Of a stretch of 64,000 bases of DNA, positions 37,001 to 46,865 are shown piece after piece; within the stretch, counting starts at the first letter, position 1, and every line of letters begins with the position of its first letter. The position numbers and the translations under genes were made by a program. This DNA is from Mactra quadrangularis (lineage: Eukaryota; Mollusca; Bivalvia; Venerida; Mactridae): contig CM046303.1 in the NCBI GenBank assembly GCA_025267735.1, positions 67,967,034-68,031,033 of the forward strand, in the 5' to 3' direction. Under the pieces are notes generated by a model. That model searched no databases. It saw only the letters and a list, made by a program, of their open reading frames with translations, and was not told where the DNA came from.

Positions 37001-38259
37001 GTTTCTTTCACGGGTCATGCACAAATTTCATATACATTGTTCATTTAAGTAGATATTGATCAGCTGCACGGCTAGCTCAGTTTGTTGCATGCAAGTCTAT
37101 TGACTGAAGGCTCGTGGGATTCATTTCCGGGCGGGACATACTTTTTTATAGCTTGGTCATAAATGTATTTTTACATTGACCCCCTACTTAACTATGTAGG
37201 GCAGTTGTCACTGACGAAAGAATGTGCCTAGTAGTTTGTTAACAGGTAATTTCTGAGATTTAGCTTTTCCTGGAACAGTGAGTAGGTTAGCTGACCGCAG
37301 TTATATGACCTATACAATGTGTTGCTATGGCGTTAAACCCAATAAAGAAACACAACAAACGAATGAACAAAGGAGCAAGTCAATAGAGACAAGAGTGAAT
37401 TCATGCACGACATGAACTAATTAATAGCTAAACGTTGCAGTTTTGTAGTTTGATGTTCCTTATATTGCACTTCAAGTTTTGTTCTATAACATGAAAGTGA
37501 TTGTAAAATTGTTAACCAATTGAAAAAACATGTGAAGTTGATATAGCGAAAGAGCTATTAATATGCTTCTATGAACAGATACATGTATTAATTAGAGTAT
37601 TGTAAATGTATGTGATACATTCAATATTTAAAACATAATATTATGTTGTTCATATGGCTGAGTCTCATGAACTCGTGGTTTTTAATGGTTGGACAACTGC
37701 CTAGGCAACACACAGTCATAGGGTACGTTATGACTTGAGAGTGCATGTTAAATCTGCAGACTAGTTGTCTCAATGATTAAAGAGTCATAATGTCAACACA
37801 AAATACGATTTCATTATAAACATGTACATGGTTTTGATATAAATATGGTTTTTCCTCAGCATATAACGTGTATGATCAGGGCGTATAGCTATTGTTTGAG
37901 TGATGCTCCTTTTAGCAAACTTTTAATATATGACACTGTGTAGGTTTGTCCTTTTAAAAAATAAAAAAATATGACAACAACAAATAACATTCTTTACGTA
38001 TGTTTTGTATATTTGCAGTGCCAGCAGCACATATGATTCCTGTGTCACTTTCACACCAGATGAGACCTGTACATCAAGCTATGCCTCTTTGATGAAACAT
38101 ACCCAGACTGTTTCTGTAAGCTATGAAAAATGTTCAGAACAGAACCATGGTTATTTTTCCACCTATGGCAGTGAAGTTGCATGCGGAGGTTGCTCTATTA
38201 CACCACATTTCTTGCTTTTGTTTGTTGCCATTTTAAGTTTCTTGCAGCTCAACAATTAG
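15887..38259 (+). CDS. Two-domain cysteine-rich, probably GPI-anchored surface protein (unrecognised family), 9 exons
   Basis: Nine exons (15887-16038, 22509-22639, 26068-26203, 28850-29156, 34481-34587, 35078-35202, 35787-35864, 36469-36604, 38019-38259) join in one frame to 1,413 nt, 470 aa plus TAG. Every junction has a GT donor and AG acceptor. Residues 1-18 are a signal peptide. Domain 1 has cysteines at 20, 32, 49, 54, 58, 66, 88, 102, 109, 139, 148, 158, 179, 197. Residues 198-242 are a Ser/Thr/Asn-rich linker. Domain 2 has matching cysteines at 244, 256, 276, 281, 285, 293, 315, 354, 361, 390, 399, 408, 429, 446, plus C449. Residues 447-470 (GGCS, then a hydrophobic stretch ending QLNN) fit a GPI-anchor signal. 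Seven disulfides per domain are inferred. Function is unknown; an extracellular, membrane-tethered role is inferred. A distant nematode/mollusc T20D4.11-like Cys domain is an untested possibility. The exon model rests on sequence alone. Confidence 0.85.
17294..17727 (+). repeat. Two ~105-bp direct repeats
   Basis: 17294-17398 and 17622-17727 share GTTATAATGCCG, GTGAACGCCATATCAGCCCT and the following stretch to TTAATAATGTT. Between them is a perfect 12-bp hairpin, ATTATGAGATTC with GAATCTCATAAT, at 17540-17582. Confidence 0.7.
19085..19335 (+). mobile_element. tRNA-derived SINE, family B-related
   Basis: A tRNA-like head (TAGCACAGTTGGTAGAGCAC, GGGTTCGAATCCCACC) with a body resembling 35909-36187: ATGAAAATTTGACAATTATG, GGTCCAGGAAA and GGTGCGCTAGACGCCGTAA. 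Confidence 0.75.
19586..20631 (+). mobile_element. Mariner-like element, degenerate
   Basis: The ends CGAGGGGTGATTGATAAATT and, inverted, CGAGGGGTGATTGGAAAGTT are flanked by TA. The 1,046-bp span is shorter than a full mariner. A remnant of the transposase C terminus is at 20330-20400, with GDYVKK where the family usually ends GDYVEK. It cannot be autonomous. Confidence 0.78.
22509..22639 (+). CDS. Exon 2: Cys domain 1, C4-C7 block
   Basis: The acceptor is TTTTTCAG and the donor A|GTAAGT (phase 1). It encodes residues 51-94 with cysteines 54, 58, 66 and 88. The pattern VEC-x3-C-x7-C-x21-C is the same, residue for residue in spacing, as exon 6 (VEC-x3-C-x7-C-x21-C). Both contain a conserved NAVGNC / DAVGDC core. 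An N-glycosylation sequon sits at N90. Confidence 0.88.
23553..23633. repeat. Inverted repeat hairpin
   Basis: A 24-base arm (TTTTCTGAGTTAGTACAACC...) pairs with GGTTGTACTAACACAGAAAA around a 33-base centre, with one mismatch. It resembles a very short MITE. Confidence 0.75.
25609..25657. repeat. Nested palindrome around CACGTG
   Basis: CTTTTTCACGTG and CACGTGAAAAAG enclose the palindrome GTTGATAT-CTAA-ATATCAAC. A third CACGTGAAA follows at about 25665. Confidence 0.75.
25679..25982. mobile_element. Palindromic MITE, 304 bp
   Basis: Terminal inverted repeats of about 75 bp contain CGTTACAGAACGTTAC, GATACATTCGGAACTCCTCG and GCCATTCG, with mirror copies at the right end. It is the same family as 58388-58596. 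Confidence 0.85.
26068..26203 (+). CDS. Exon 3: Cys domain 1, C8-C10 block
   Basis: The acceptor is TATATTTCAG and the donor CCA|GTATGT (phase 2). It encodes residues 95-139 plus two bases, with cysteines 102, 109 and 139. C-x6-C-x29-C parallels C-x6-C-x28-C of exon 8, and both exons are 136 nt. Four N-glycosylation sequons (N106, N114, N126, N130) crowd this exon; exon 8 has none. Confidence 0.87.
26248..26540 (+). mobile_element. G/C-tract MITE in intron 3
   Basis: It starts with a run of 13 G, GTCGGGGGGTCC, shares AAATGTACCTGTCCATT and TTTGGACCCCCTCC with 11282-11550, and ends CGGCCCGCACCTGATTC after an interruption in the right end. It lies about 45 bases after the exon 3 donor. Confidence 0.7.
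27353..28185 (+). repeat. 0.8-kb dispersed direct repeat, copy in intron 3
   Basis: It recurs at 32302-33107 in intron 4 at roughly 85 percent by eye. Shared blocks include ACAAGTATTAGCATTTCC, ACACTGTAAGGCCAGATTAA, CGGAAGTAGGGAAGA and GGTAACCCGACAAAAC. There is no long open frame in common. Confidence 0.85.
28850..29156 (+). CDS. Exon 4: Cys domain 1, C11-C14 block and mucin-like linker
   Basis: The acceptor is CTGTTACAG and the donor CAG|GTAACT (phase 0). It encodes residues 140-242. Cysteines 148, 158, 179 and 197 end domain 1, with a YFTTYSG-x3-NC close matching YFSTYGSEVAC of exon 9. Residues 198-242 are almost all Ser, Thr, Asn, Gln and Pro, with sequons at N201, N204, N210 and N216, a likely O- and N-glycosylated spacer. 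The phase-0 end lets domain 2 follow as a clean module. Confidence 0.87.
32302..33107 (+). repeat. 0.8-kb dispersed direct repeat, copy in intron 4
   Basis: Partner of 27353-28185, in the same orientation. Confidence 0.85.
33840..33929. repeat. Short inverted repeat
   Basis: The ends TGGGCAC and GTGCCCA enclose the partly mirrored inner blocks ATGCTATCGCTAGC and GTAGCATATTAGCGC. About 90 bp; a possible MITE remnant. Confidence 0.45.
34209..34472 (+). mobile_element. tRNA-derived SINE, family A, abutting exon 5
   Basis: The box B-like GGGTTCGAATCC and the body (CCCGTGTGTAAATGGGTACAG, CTGACTTTAAACCACTATG) match 2152-2402. The 3' end runs into the pyrimidine tract of the exon 5 acceptor. Confidence 0.78.
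34481..34587 (+). CDS. Exon 5: start of Cys domain 2
   Basis: The acceptor is TTTTTGCATTTTAG and the donor AAG|GTGAGT (phase 2). It encodes residues 243-277 with cysteines 244, 256 and 276, the counterparts of C20, C32 and C49 in exon 1 without the leader. A tRNA-derived SINE ends within about 15 bases of the acceptor, so the splice-site context is partly mobile-element DNA. Confidence 0.87.
35078..35202 (+). CDS. Exon 6: Cys domain 2, C4-C7 block
   Basis: The acceptor is TTCCTATTTCAG and the donor CAG|GTAAAT (phase 1). It encodes residues 278-319 with cysteines 281, 285, 293 and 315. It is the paralogue of exon 2, with the same phases and the same cysteine spacing. The only sequon of domain 2 (N317) is here. 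Confidence 0.88.
35322..35575 (+). mobile_element. tRNA-derived SINE, family A, in intron 6
   Basis: The head AGGAGCAGTGGTTTAGTTTA, the box B-like GGTTCGAATCTC and the body TGTCAGGTGTATATTTGTGT are degenerate matches to family A. Confidence 0.7.
35787..35864 (+). CDS. Exon 7: extra symmetric 78-nt exon in domain 2
   Basis: The acceptor is TTTGACTTCAG and the donor A|GTGAGT. It is phase 1 at both ends and exactly 26 codons (residues 320-345), hydrophobic and aromatic, with no cysteine. Domain 1 has nothing equivalent: C7 and C8 are 13 residues apart there and 38 apart in domain 2, and removing these 26 leaves 12. Because both ends are phase 1 it can be skipped without a frameshift, so alternative splicing is possible. 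SINEs lie on both sides. Confidence 0.72.
35909..36187 (+). mobile_element. tRNA-derived SINE in intron 7
   Basis: The head is GATAGCGCAGTTGGTAGCGC with GGGTTCGAAACCC as box B. The body has GGCCTTGTGGAAGGGTAGG, GGGTCCAGGAAAG and GACTTAAATGCGTTGAAACG, followed by an A-rich tail (AATTAAAAAATATT). Confidence 0.82.
36469..36604 (+). CDS. Exon 8: Cys domain 2, C8-C10 block
   Basis: The acceptor is TTATATTTTCAG and the donor CAG|GTACGA (phase 2). It encodes residues 346-390 plus two bases, with cysteines 354, 361 and 390. It is 136 nt long, the same as its domain 1 counterpart exon 3. It is rich in Ser, Thr and Gln between C9 and C10. Confidence 0.86.
36668..36751. repeat. Perfect 14-bp inverted repeat in intron 8
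   Basis: GAATAATTTCACGG at 36668-36681 and CCGTGAAATTATTC at 36738-36751 are exact reverse complements. The right arm continues into TTTGACAGTTGAG, shared with the hairpin at 9052-9107. Confidence 0.8.
37064..37345 (+). mobile_element. tRNA-derived SINE, family C, in intron 8
   Basis: The head is CGGCTAGCTCAGTTTGTTGC. The body has GGGCAGTTGTC, TGAGATTTAGC and GTGTTGCTATGGCGTTAAAC, then an A-rich tail. It is related to 41503-41805. Confidence 0.75.
38019..38259 (+). CDS. Exon 9: Cys domain 2, C11-C14 block and GPI-anchor signal
   Basis: The acceptor is TATATTTGCAG. It encodes residues 391-470 and TAG. Cysteines 399, 408, 429 and 446 complete domain 2, with C12-x20-C13 exactly as in exon 4. 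CGGCS (446-450) offers small residues for a GPI attachment site, followed by a short spacer and the hydrophobic run FLLLFVAILSFLQL. A single transmembrane anchor is the alternative, but only two residues follow the hydrophobic run, which favours GPI. Confidence 0.87.
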
Positions 38260-38300
38260 AGTAATGACTGAATGAAGCACTGATTTAAAATTTGCAAGAA

Positions 38301-38306
38301 AATAAA
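38301..38306 (+). promoter_or_regulatory. Polyadenylation signal AATAAA
   Basis: AATAAA lies 42 bases after the stop codon of exon 9 and is followed by a T-rich stretch. It implies a short 3' UTR of about 60-70 nt. Confidence 0.65.
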
Positions 38307-41261
38307 CTTTGATATTACACTCTACTCTTAGACACTGTTCCAGCACGTATTATTTGGTCAACTGTATTCATCAAAACGTAACTAAATTTGCTGATAATGA
38401 GTTTATACACTAATAAAAATGTCCAAAATACAGTAAAGTTTCGCTATAAGGATCATCAAAACCATTGGTCGTTATAGCGGAACGGGCTTTATATAGGGAA
38501 TATTTCTTTGTCGAATAAGCAATTGAAAAGGTGGTTTTTACAGCAGAATTTGACTGTAAATATACATATTATCGACAATCACTTGAAACGTTGAGTGTGC
38601 TATCCAAGTATATTTTAATGAGAATCTATAGATCCTGCACAATATAGTAGATACAAATTAATTTTATGTACACGTTCAATCACGGTAAACAGATACATGT
38701 ATATAGACCGCTGTTATCACGATATTGCACAGGGTGACTTTTTCTGTTGATTTTTTGCGTTGATGATTCAGAGCGTGGCTTTCATTAAGCTTTTATTAAA
38801 CTGATACACTTTAATAGCTTTGAATTTCGTAGTTTCTATTTATAAATCCACTTTTGCCAGCTACATGTAATTTGACGATGCGTGTTATTATCTATGGGGT
38901 GTGATTGAACGATTATCTGCGAATTGCGCTACTCAGACAATGTAAATAAGTCTGTAATTACAATGCTTTTATGTCATGTATATTATAGTTACTGTAGCAT
39001 AGTTCAGTTAAACATGACCGCACTATAAGCTTTTCAGATAAAAAATAAATTAGCGCGGGGGATTTTAGTTCGTGTTTTTATCAGATCGGTTCACGTTTGT
39101 CTTACAAGCAGATTTAAATATTAGTATATAAGCACGTAGAACACTAATGATTTATAGCAGTATACCACCATTGCGGTAATTAAAATTTTTATTGCACAAT
39201 CGATTGTCGTTATTTTATCATGTTAAACAAAATTGATTAAAATATCATTTATATTTATCCTCATTGAAAATTATAACTTCGCTTGATGACACAGAAACAC
39301 AGATTTGCATTTTTATATTTTGTTATCATGATTTTTTTAAAAACTATATTGTTTTAACATCGCTAATTTAATTTTAATTTACTCACCACCGTGCGTCTGT
39401 ACTCATAGTTGATAAAAAATAGATATTCGTATATATGTACAGGAAGTATTACACACAAATCGAGTATTTAAATCAGCGGAATTAAACAAGCTGAAAATGA
39501 TTATCTACCACACTTGTTACAATCTGATAAAATGAATGTAAATCGTATTATACTTATTAATGCTCAATGTCAACGTGAACATGACTTTGTTGAAATCAAA
39601 GCGCTAAAGGCACTGGAGTTGTTCGACAGAGAAAACATGTTGTGCTTCGGTCACTTAATGTGCTAAAAATGTGACAAATTATGTAGAATAAGATTTCGTT
39701 TTTTTGAAACCTAGACTGCAGAGCTTTCGTTGTATGAAATGCATCTTCAAAATGGTGCCATTTGTACCTGTAAACTATACATGAAAATTCAATTTTAATT
39801 CGATTATCAAAAATACCGATATTCCAATGTTCATGTAAATCTAATTTAGAAATTGATTACAATGCATACTCCTATAATTGCACAGGTATAATAACCAAGA
39901 GGAGTACAGGGAAATACAATTGAATGTTCATACAAATTAATTGTATATGTTACTAATATGTATATAGGGATACGTATTCCTGTAGTTATAAGCCAGCATT
40001 TTTTACAATTTAATCATCATGATTTTATCTTTTTTAAAAAAAGAAAAAAGCATACAACGGCTTTATATTCATGTATACGCCGCACTACTTCCTGCGCGTT
40101 GTTGTTGTGCGATATAAGTTAAGCGTCTGAGGCAAGATATTAATGCGAGATATTATTGCGTCACGCCCTTTTGATTGATGTTCACCACACGGAATCTTCA
40201 TTGTTGTATAAATTATCAGTGTTTGGTTAAATGTAATTATTACAATTTAAATTGTTAAAACCTTTCTCAGTCGTACACATGCTTGAAGATTTGAGTTCCT
40301 TCATGTGCCTCAAAAAGTAGATTTTGTAGTAAGATTGCTATACTTATTTCTCAAAATTGGTGTATAAAGTTGTTCTTCCAACAATTAATGAAAACTCTGT
40401 ATATCATAGGTTTGAAGAGTTGAGCCCCTTCGTGTACCTCAAAATAAAGTAGAATCCGTAGTAAGGTTGCTACACCGATTTCTCAAATTTGCGTAAATAG
40501 TTGTTTATTGATAAAGTTAATTCTACTGTCAGTGGGGCATATTGCGCGTAAAGTTTGACCCCGATCTGACTTTCCACATTTGCATCTCATAACTATCTAC
40601 ACATATCCCGACGAAAATTAACATCACGCATATTCTACACTTCGGCACGTAACGTAATCAAAACAAACAATCAATTTACATTGTATAATCGTCTCGGTCA
40701 CTGTGTAATAGACACTCATTGTACGCTTTAGTATATTTAAAGAATTTATAATCCCTGCGTAATAAATACATTCATGCTTCGACGATACTCCGATCGGTAT
40801 CGAACATTAATACTACATTCGTATTCAAAATAATGAATATTAATGCATAAAGGTCAGATCGGGAACAAACTTTACGCACAATACCGTTGCAATGTTTTTA
40901 TGTTTTTTTCCCTGTACTCTCGGCCGATAAAAAGAGATATCTGTGTTTATGTAAGATTATTATCAAACAAACATTGAGTATTTAAACCAGTGGGAGTACT
41001 GTATGCGCCCATGACAGTTGTATAAAATGTACGATACAATGTATAATATTTTAATAATTGATTGTACTACAAAATGAGTTGTACCTATGCTGAAACAAAG
41101 CCGTCATTGTTTTATTAATTTTGTTATCTTTTCTTTGTTCTTTCGTTTATTGCATATGACTTCTATGCGCATAATTTTCATATTTTAACTCTTATGTTAT
41201 AGCTTTTCACTTTTATCTAATCGAAATAAACACTATATCATATTTGTGTGTTACGTTTTGC
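38307..41261. other. 3' flank, no gene recognised
   Basis: AT-rich DNA without supported exons. A loose internal repeat, about 40275-40360 and 40408-40500, shares TTGAAGA, GAGTTGAG, TTCGTGTACCTC-like and GTAGTAAGGTTGCTA-like blocks. Confidence 0.5.
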
Positions 41262-41395
41262 AGACTCTCATTCTGGAGAGGGCCAGTCCCGTGATGATTC
41301 GAATCCCATAAAAATATACCCCTTGTTTCCTTAAGCAGGAAACTTAATCCTACTAGCTCAGTACTGGGGGACTAGGAAGCGGAATCGAAAGTGAT
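41262..41395 (+). mobile_element. tRNA-like SINE remnant, family D
   Basis: GATTCGAATCCCATAAAAAT, TCCTTAAGCAGGAAACTTAA and AGTACTGGGGGACTAGG match the minus-strand element at 2918-3072. Confidence 0.5.
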
Positions 41396-41502
41396 TGATC
41401 TAAATTGTAAGAACTTGTTTCACAATTGAACTCATATAAATTAGTATACACTACTGTCATTCTGTTGCACAGCTTCTACATTTCTCCATAAATGATTTGA
41501 TA

Positions 41503-41805
41503 AGCCACCCGGCTAGTTCATTTGGCAGCACACATGTCTATTAATCAACGTGTCGGCGGTTAGATTCCCGAGCAGGGCATACTTTCGTGCAGCTTATTTA
41601 AGGGAGAATATATACGAGCATTCTCCCTTCTACAACTGATTCTGAATTACGTAGTGCAGTTGTCTTTCATTGACTGAAGTATTTGCCCTGTAACAGTTAA
41701 CAACAAAATTTTGAGATTTAGCATTTGTGGGAATGGTAAGTAGGTTGACTGATCGCCGTAAATTGACGGACACATTGTGTTGCTACGGCGTTACACCAAA
41801 CGAAA
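41503..41805 (+). mobile_element. tRNA-derived SINE, family C
   Basis: The head is CCCGGCTAGTTCATTTGGCA. The body has TAGTGCAGTTGTC, TGAGATTTAGC and GTGTTGCTACGGCGTTAC. It lies just left of the visible duplication start at 41845. Confidence 0.75.
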
Positions 41806-43544
41806 ACATTGTCATGATATGAGTAATAAAGAGTCCGGCGTGTATATTTAATTACTAAAGTGAATTAAAATGTCTATTTTCTGCTTACAAGTCAAACTTA
41901 TATTGTCCATGTAACTAATTACATAAATATACTCACAGGATCTTCAGAATGCAAACACACTCATATCTTTTTTCCAATTATTGCAGCAGCCAATACATAG
42001 AAAACAAATCAAAAAGAGCATAAAATAACGATTACCTTCTTTTGTCCTAAATGCCCACTTACGTATTTGATTTAAATTGTCAATTTCAAATCCTCTGCTA
42101 AAATTTGTTTTGCTTTTAGTTTAGTTTACTGATTAATTCAATTTTTGTGCGCAGGATCAAAACTCACCGTGTCAATTTGCATTTTCGTGATAAGTATTAG
42201 CTATTTTTGCGCGCTCTCAGGTCATTCTCTCAGAAAGTCTGACCCTTATTTTCCATGAACAGCACTGTAAATATGACAATAAAACACTACTGCAAATGCT
42301 GACATTTAGTCATTTTTAGGCGTTTAAGCAAATAATGAGATGCTATTAACCATATAGTGTTGTATTTGTTGTAACCAGTAGACACTCATACTGCGACGAC
42401 TACTTATAACCATCTAATGGATTCAATTAATAAAGTCGTGCAAACAATTGGAAATAAGAAGCGAACCTCTTGACAAGTGACTGACTCATGGGGAATTAAT
42501 ATGTCTAGTGTAGCATCTGTTTAATGAGATAGAATTATATTTTGATTCTCACATCACGCAAGTGTCTTATCAATGAACAATTATGACTATGACATGAATT
42601 GTATATGCTTTTTTAAAGATATTTTTAGTCAACAAACGTAGAAAATACCAAATCTGTTATATGTTCAGCGTTCAAGGGTTTGTGTGTATTTGACTTTCAA
42701 ATTAAAAAAAACATTTTAAAAAAGGAGTATGAAACGTATCAGGATCATAAAAAGTCAAAATACACAAACCTTTAATGCAGCCCAAAAGCATGAAGGGGGA
42801 TGTTTTAAGATTTTTAAACATTTGTTCTGAAAAGGCCACCACAAATAAATAACGAAACCAAGAACTCTAGGGGTTTCCAACTTGGAATTTATACCAGGTT
42901 CTAACCGTTCTATAGTGCACAAATCATAGACTTATTTCAGCAGGTCCGTGGTTGAACAAACAATAATACATTGTTTGGAGATTTTTTGTAACCCTGCCTT
43001 AAAGTATAGGTAACCGCATAAAGTCAATGTAAGTAAGGTTTAAACAAAAAAAACACTGCAATTAAACTAATGTATAAATCACCTCATACCAAACCATATT
43101 ACAATGGAAAACATAAGGTGACTAAATACTAAATACAATGACATCAATTACTTCTTCATCAACATTACCTCTGGGTTGTCATCACTGTATTGTTTCTTCA
43201 TGCAATCAATGTGTTCTCACGCATAAAGCAATTGCCTTTACTGTAGTTTCAATCTTCCAATTATGAAAGCCTTCGTAAATATAAATGTTAGTTAGTATTC
43301 TCTTCGAAATGACTTGCATTGTGTTCAGCACATTTTGTAATTAATTGCAACTTCGTTATAATGTTTTATTGAAGCTTCTTCCGTTCGTTTTGACTAAGGG
43401 TTAAGAATAGTTCATATTTGCTATATGAGTTGCTGAGATGTGGAAATTAGAGACAAGAACTGCAAAGAATAGTGGTAATGTATATTAGGTTTCATTTATC
43501 TTTCTTTTGTAGAGTCATGCATGCCAGTCATTTATCCGCCAACA

Positions 43545-44178
43545 CACAATTTCAATACCATTGGAACATTCAATATCAGGTAAATGGCAAAAAACGAAAA
43601 ATAAAATATTGTATTAATCAGTACAAAAAACGTTAGCTCAATGTGTTACGATTTTAAAAACAGTAGGTTGCAAACATCAAAGCAATATTTATTTTTTCTT
43701 AAGTGCTCAAAGTTGATGACTTTTTGGTGAAAAAAGCTGTAAAAAATGTACGTTACTGATGCAGAGCACCATTTCATTTGAACTTATTTAACACTTACAG
43801 ATTAGATGAAGTCAAATTAACAATAATAAACAATACAATAGACCTAACATTGTTTGAAATACGATTGTTTTGATCTTGAACTAACATTTTCAGATAATAC
43901 GATGATGAAATGCAATCGTAAAAAATATTAAACTGAGTACAAAAGTTCATATTCTATTTTCGTGCACATTACGAAGTTATAATAAGTAAAATTAACGCCA
44001 TTAATTTCCAAAGTTAGACATTTTCAGATATAAGTATTTATTTCTTAGTAGGAACTTACACTGGTATTCATTTGTGGGCAAATTACGAAGTGTTTTGATG
44101 AAAAGTTTTAACTTTGTCAAACGGAAACGTACGTTATAGTTGTATGTATATACTGTGAATAACATTAAACTTGAGATT
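43545..44178. other. ~0.63-kb segment present only in copy 2
   Basis: Copy 1 passes directly from CCGCCAA to the GCATTTA...AGTAAATC region near 1750. No inverted ends or target duplication were recognised, so it may be an insertion in copy 2 or a deletion in copy 1. Confidence 0.65.
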
Positions 44179-45269
44179 GCATTTAGTAAATCCTTTATCC
44201 GTATGCTTTACTTAATATATATCTGCAGCGTAGCTTTTCTTATGTGTAGGTGTATAAATAATCTTAACAATCATTTTCCTAGCAGATTGTAATTTGAATT
44301 CCAGAGGAAACTTGAGTGCCATGTATGATATGTTACTGTATGCACATCATAGTTGATCGTCTAGAAAATAACAATTCAAGAACCAATTATTTCATTATAA
44401 TATATATATAATTGCAATATACGCTAAACCCGTATGATATCAGTATGAAGTAGATCAAGAAAAAATCTTGCTCTGCAGCACTAAAGAATAGGAAATATTA
44501 AAATAGTGCATACAATTACTGCATATTCGGCATTATTCATCAATCCAGCATAATGTGTTTCTAATATCTGAAAGTAAATGTTACATTGTTACGTTATGCA
44601 TGCATTCATTATTTCTATTTCATAATTAAGTTCATTTTTTAACATAATCAGCGGTAAACTTTTTATAATAGTAAGTATCTTCAATTAGACACAGCTTTCT
44701 CTCGTAAAGAAAGAACATTGTTTGTATATGACGATTTAATAGGAATATATTCCCAAAGTTAGAATAAATAAAAACTTCCAGACTATATGTCTGTTAACAG
44801 TTCAGAATACCGACTCCTAAAATTGAAAATCACATTCATTGTTTATTTTGAAATATTGTATTCAAAACAAATGAAAAAAATTGTACATTGCAACTTCCCT
44901 TCATGATCCAAGTTCTCACCACATACATAATGTTCAAACATTTTGTGTCAAAGTGTCACAAACAATTTCAATTCAAGCTCGATTGTGAAACAAGTTCTTA
45001 CAACTTAGATTAATCACTTTCTAGTACGCTTCCTAAGCTCACAGTATTAAGCTAGTAGGATATGTTTCTTGCTCAAGGAAACAACAGGATAGGTTTTGGA
45101 TGGGATTCAAACTAACGCGGAGCTGGCTATCCAATTAATACCAGTTCAACTTCGTAACCACTCAGCCAATCCCGCTTAAGAGGTTTAGTGGTTTAAATTA
45201 AGTATTAAATTATCTGGAGACGCAAATACTATGGTAGGAAAGAATGCGTTACAAACATCTCTGAAATGA

Positions 45270-45315
45270 TAATAATAATAATAGTAATAATAATAATTAT
45301 AATAATAATAATAAT

Positions 45316-45404
<89 letters not shown>

Positions 45405-45474
45405 TAATAATAATAACGACTTTATTTAATAAGGCGGCACATTTGGACAAGTCCAATCTTCCATATGGGCCTCA
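45270..45474 (-). mobile_element. 5'-truncated LINE tail with (AAT)n tract, copy 2 only
   Basis: Read on the minus strand: about 60 bases ending TTATTAAATAAAGTCG, then about 150 bases of ATT repeats. GAAATGA flanks both sides (45263-45269 and 45475-45481), and copy 1 has a single GAAATGA at that place. This fits a very short LINE insertion with a trinucleotide tail. The apparent poly-Ile frames here are not genes. Confidence 0.75.
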
Positions 45475-46865
45475 GAAATGAATGTTAAGGGTTGCACGAT
45501 GATAATTGTGTGTACATAAAGCGCTCGCCTGACTTAGCTGAACTTCAAGATACACTATAACTCCGAATAGCAAAATATCTGATTAAGTGTATTTGCAAAA
45601 GTCTGACAAAATAAAACAGAAAACGTTCTGAGTACAGGAAGATTGTTTACGCTTTTAAATAATCGTATAGTATTGATTGAAATTGTGTGAAGTTATTTTC
45701 ATTAAATAAATAAATAATTGAATCAAGCGTGTTTGAGATTTAACAATGCAATCTCCCCTCAGACAATTTTAATAGTTAAAGGCAATTAGATTTTATTTTG
45801 TCTCTCTCAAGAAGGACTTGTTTTATTGTGGTTGACATCCACAAATGCATTTTTTGTCAGACATTCACTTGCCTTTTTGGTTTTCTTTAGATTCGTAAAT
45901 TCGACAGTCAAGTGGATAATAGCAATCATAAATTTGATCGACGCAGGTGACTCCAGAGGTCATGAAATTAAAACACGTTAAAAGCAATAAGGAATCTGAA
46001 ATCATATCTTCTACGACATTGTTGTAATTTAAATTGACAGAACGTGTTAGGGAAAAGAATAAATGTCTTTGCGAAAAGAAAATGTTGATTAAATTGACAG
46101 AGTAATATTTGTAAGCCGCTACACAGGTTTTAAACATTGACAAGGAGTAATCTAGAATTAATCCATTATTTTTCAAATACAAGGTCATAGGAATTTTAAA
46201 TGTAATCATGTGCTATGGTGTGATCAAGAAATACACATCCATGCATTTACTGAACGAATAATATCTGAAAATACGCAATTCAATTTTATGTTTAATCTGA
46301 TGTTTTCGATTCTGAACAAGATTTCATAAGGAACTGGATGATAAAAATATATGTTTATTCCATGTTAGCAATAGGGTTTAGTCGGAAAAGGGGACAGAGT
46401 TACGTCGATAGAAATAATTAATAGTTCAAAGTAACATTTCTAGAATAACTTGCTTCATACCTGGATACCTAAACATTTCATTATTGATATATTAAAACAA
46501 TAAACTTATTTAAACAGCAGACACTAGTTCGAGTTCATTCCTACAATTGTTTTGCATTATGAAGCATTGAAATCCCGAATATATCAAAAACGTTATTTAG
46601 TGTGAAAAGAATGCTTTTAACTTGGTATCACAGACAGAACGACCAACTTAATGCACAAGAAATCTCACAGTAGGAAGTTATAATTACGTCTAATCAAACT
46701 AAAATGGCTGGATTTTAAACAATGACCGAATTTTTAAAGTCTAAAATTAACACATGATATGTTTGACCCATCACAAGAGTGAAATGTATAAGATTCATAT
46801 ATAGGATTGATTATGGGAATTTACAAATTTGAGGTAATTGGTCAATTTGTCTATCAGGCTTTCGT

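Noticed and set aside
45229..45481. Long poly-isoleucine frames on both strands.
   Set aside because: They are translations of an (AAT)n microsatellite, not a gene.
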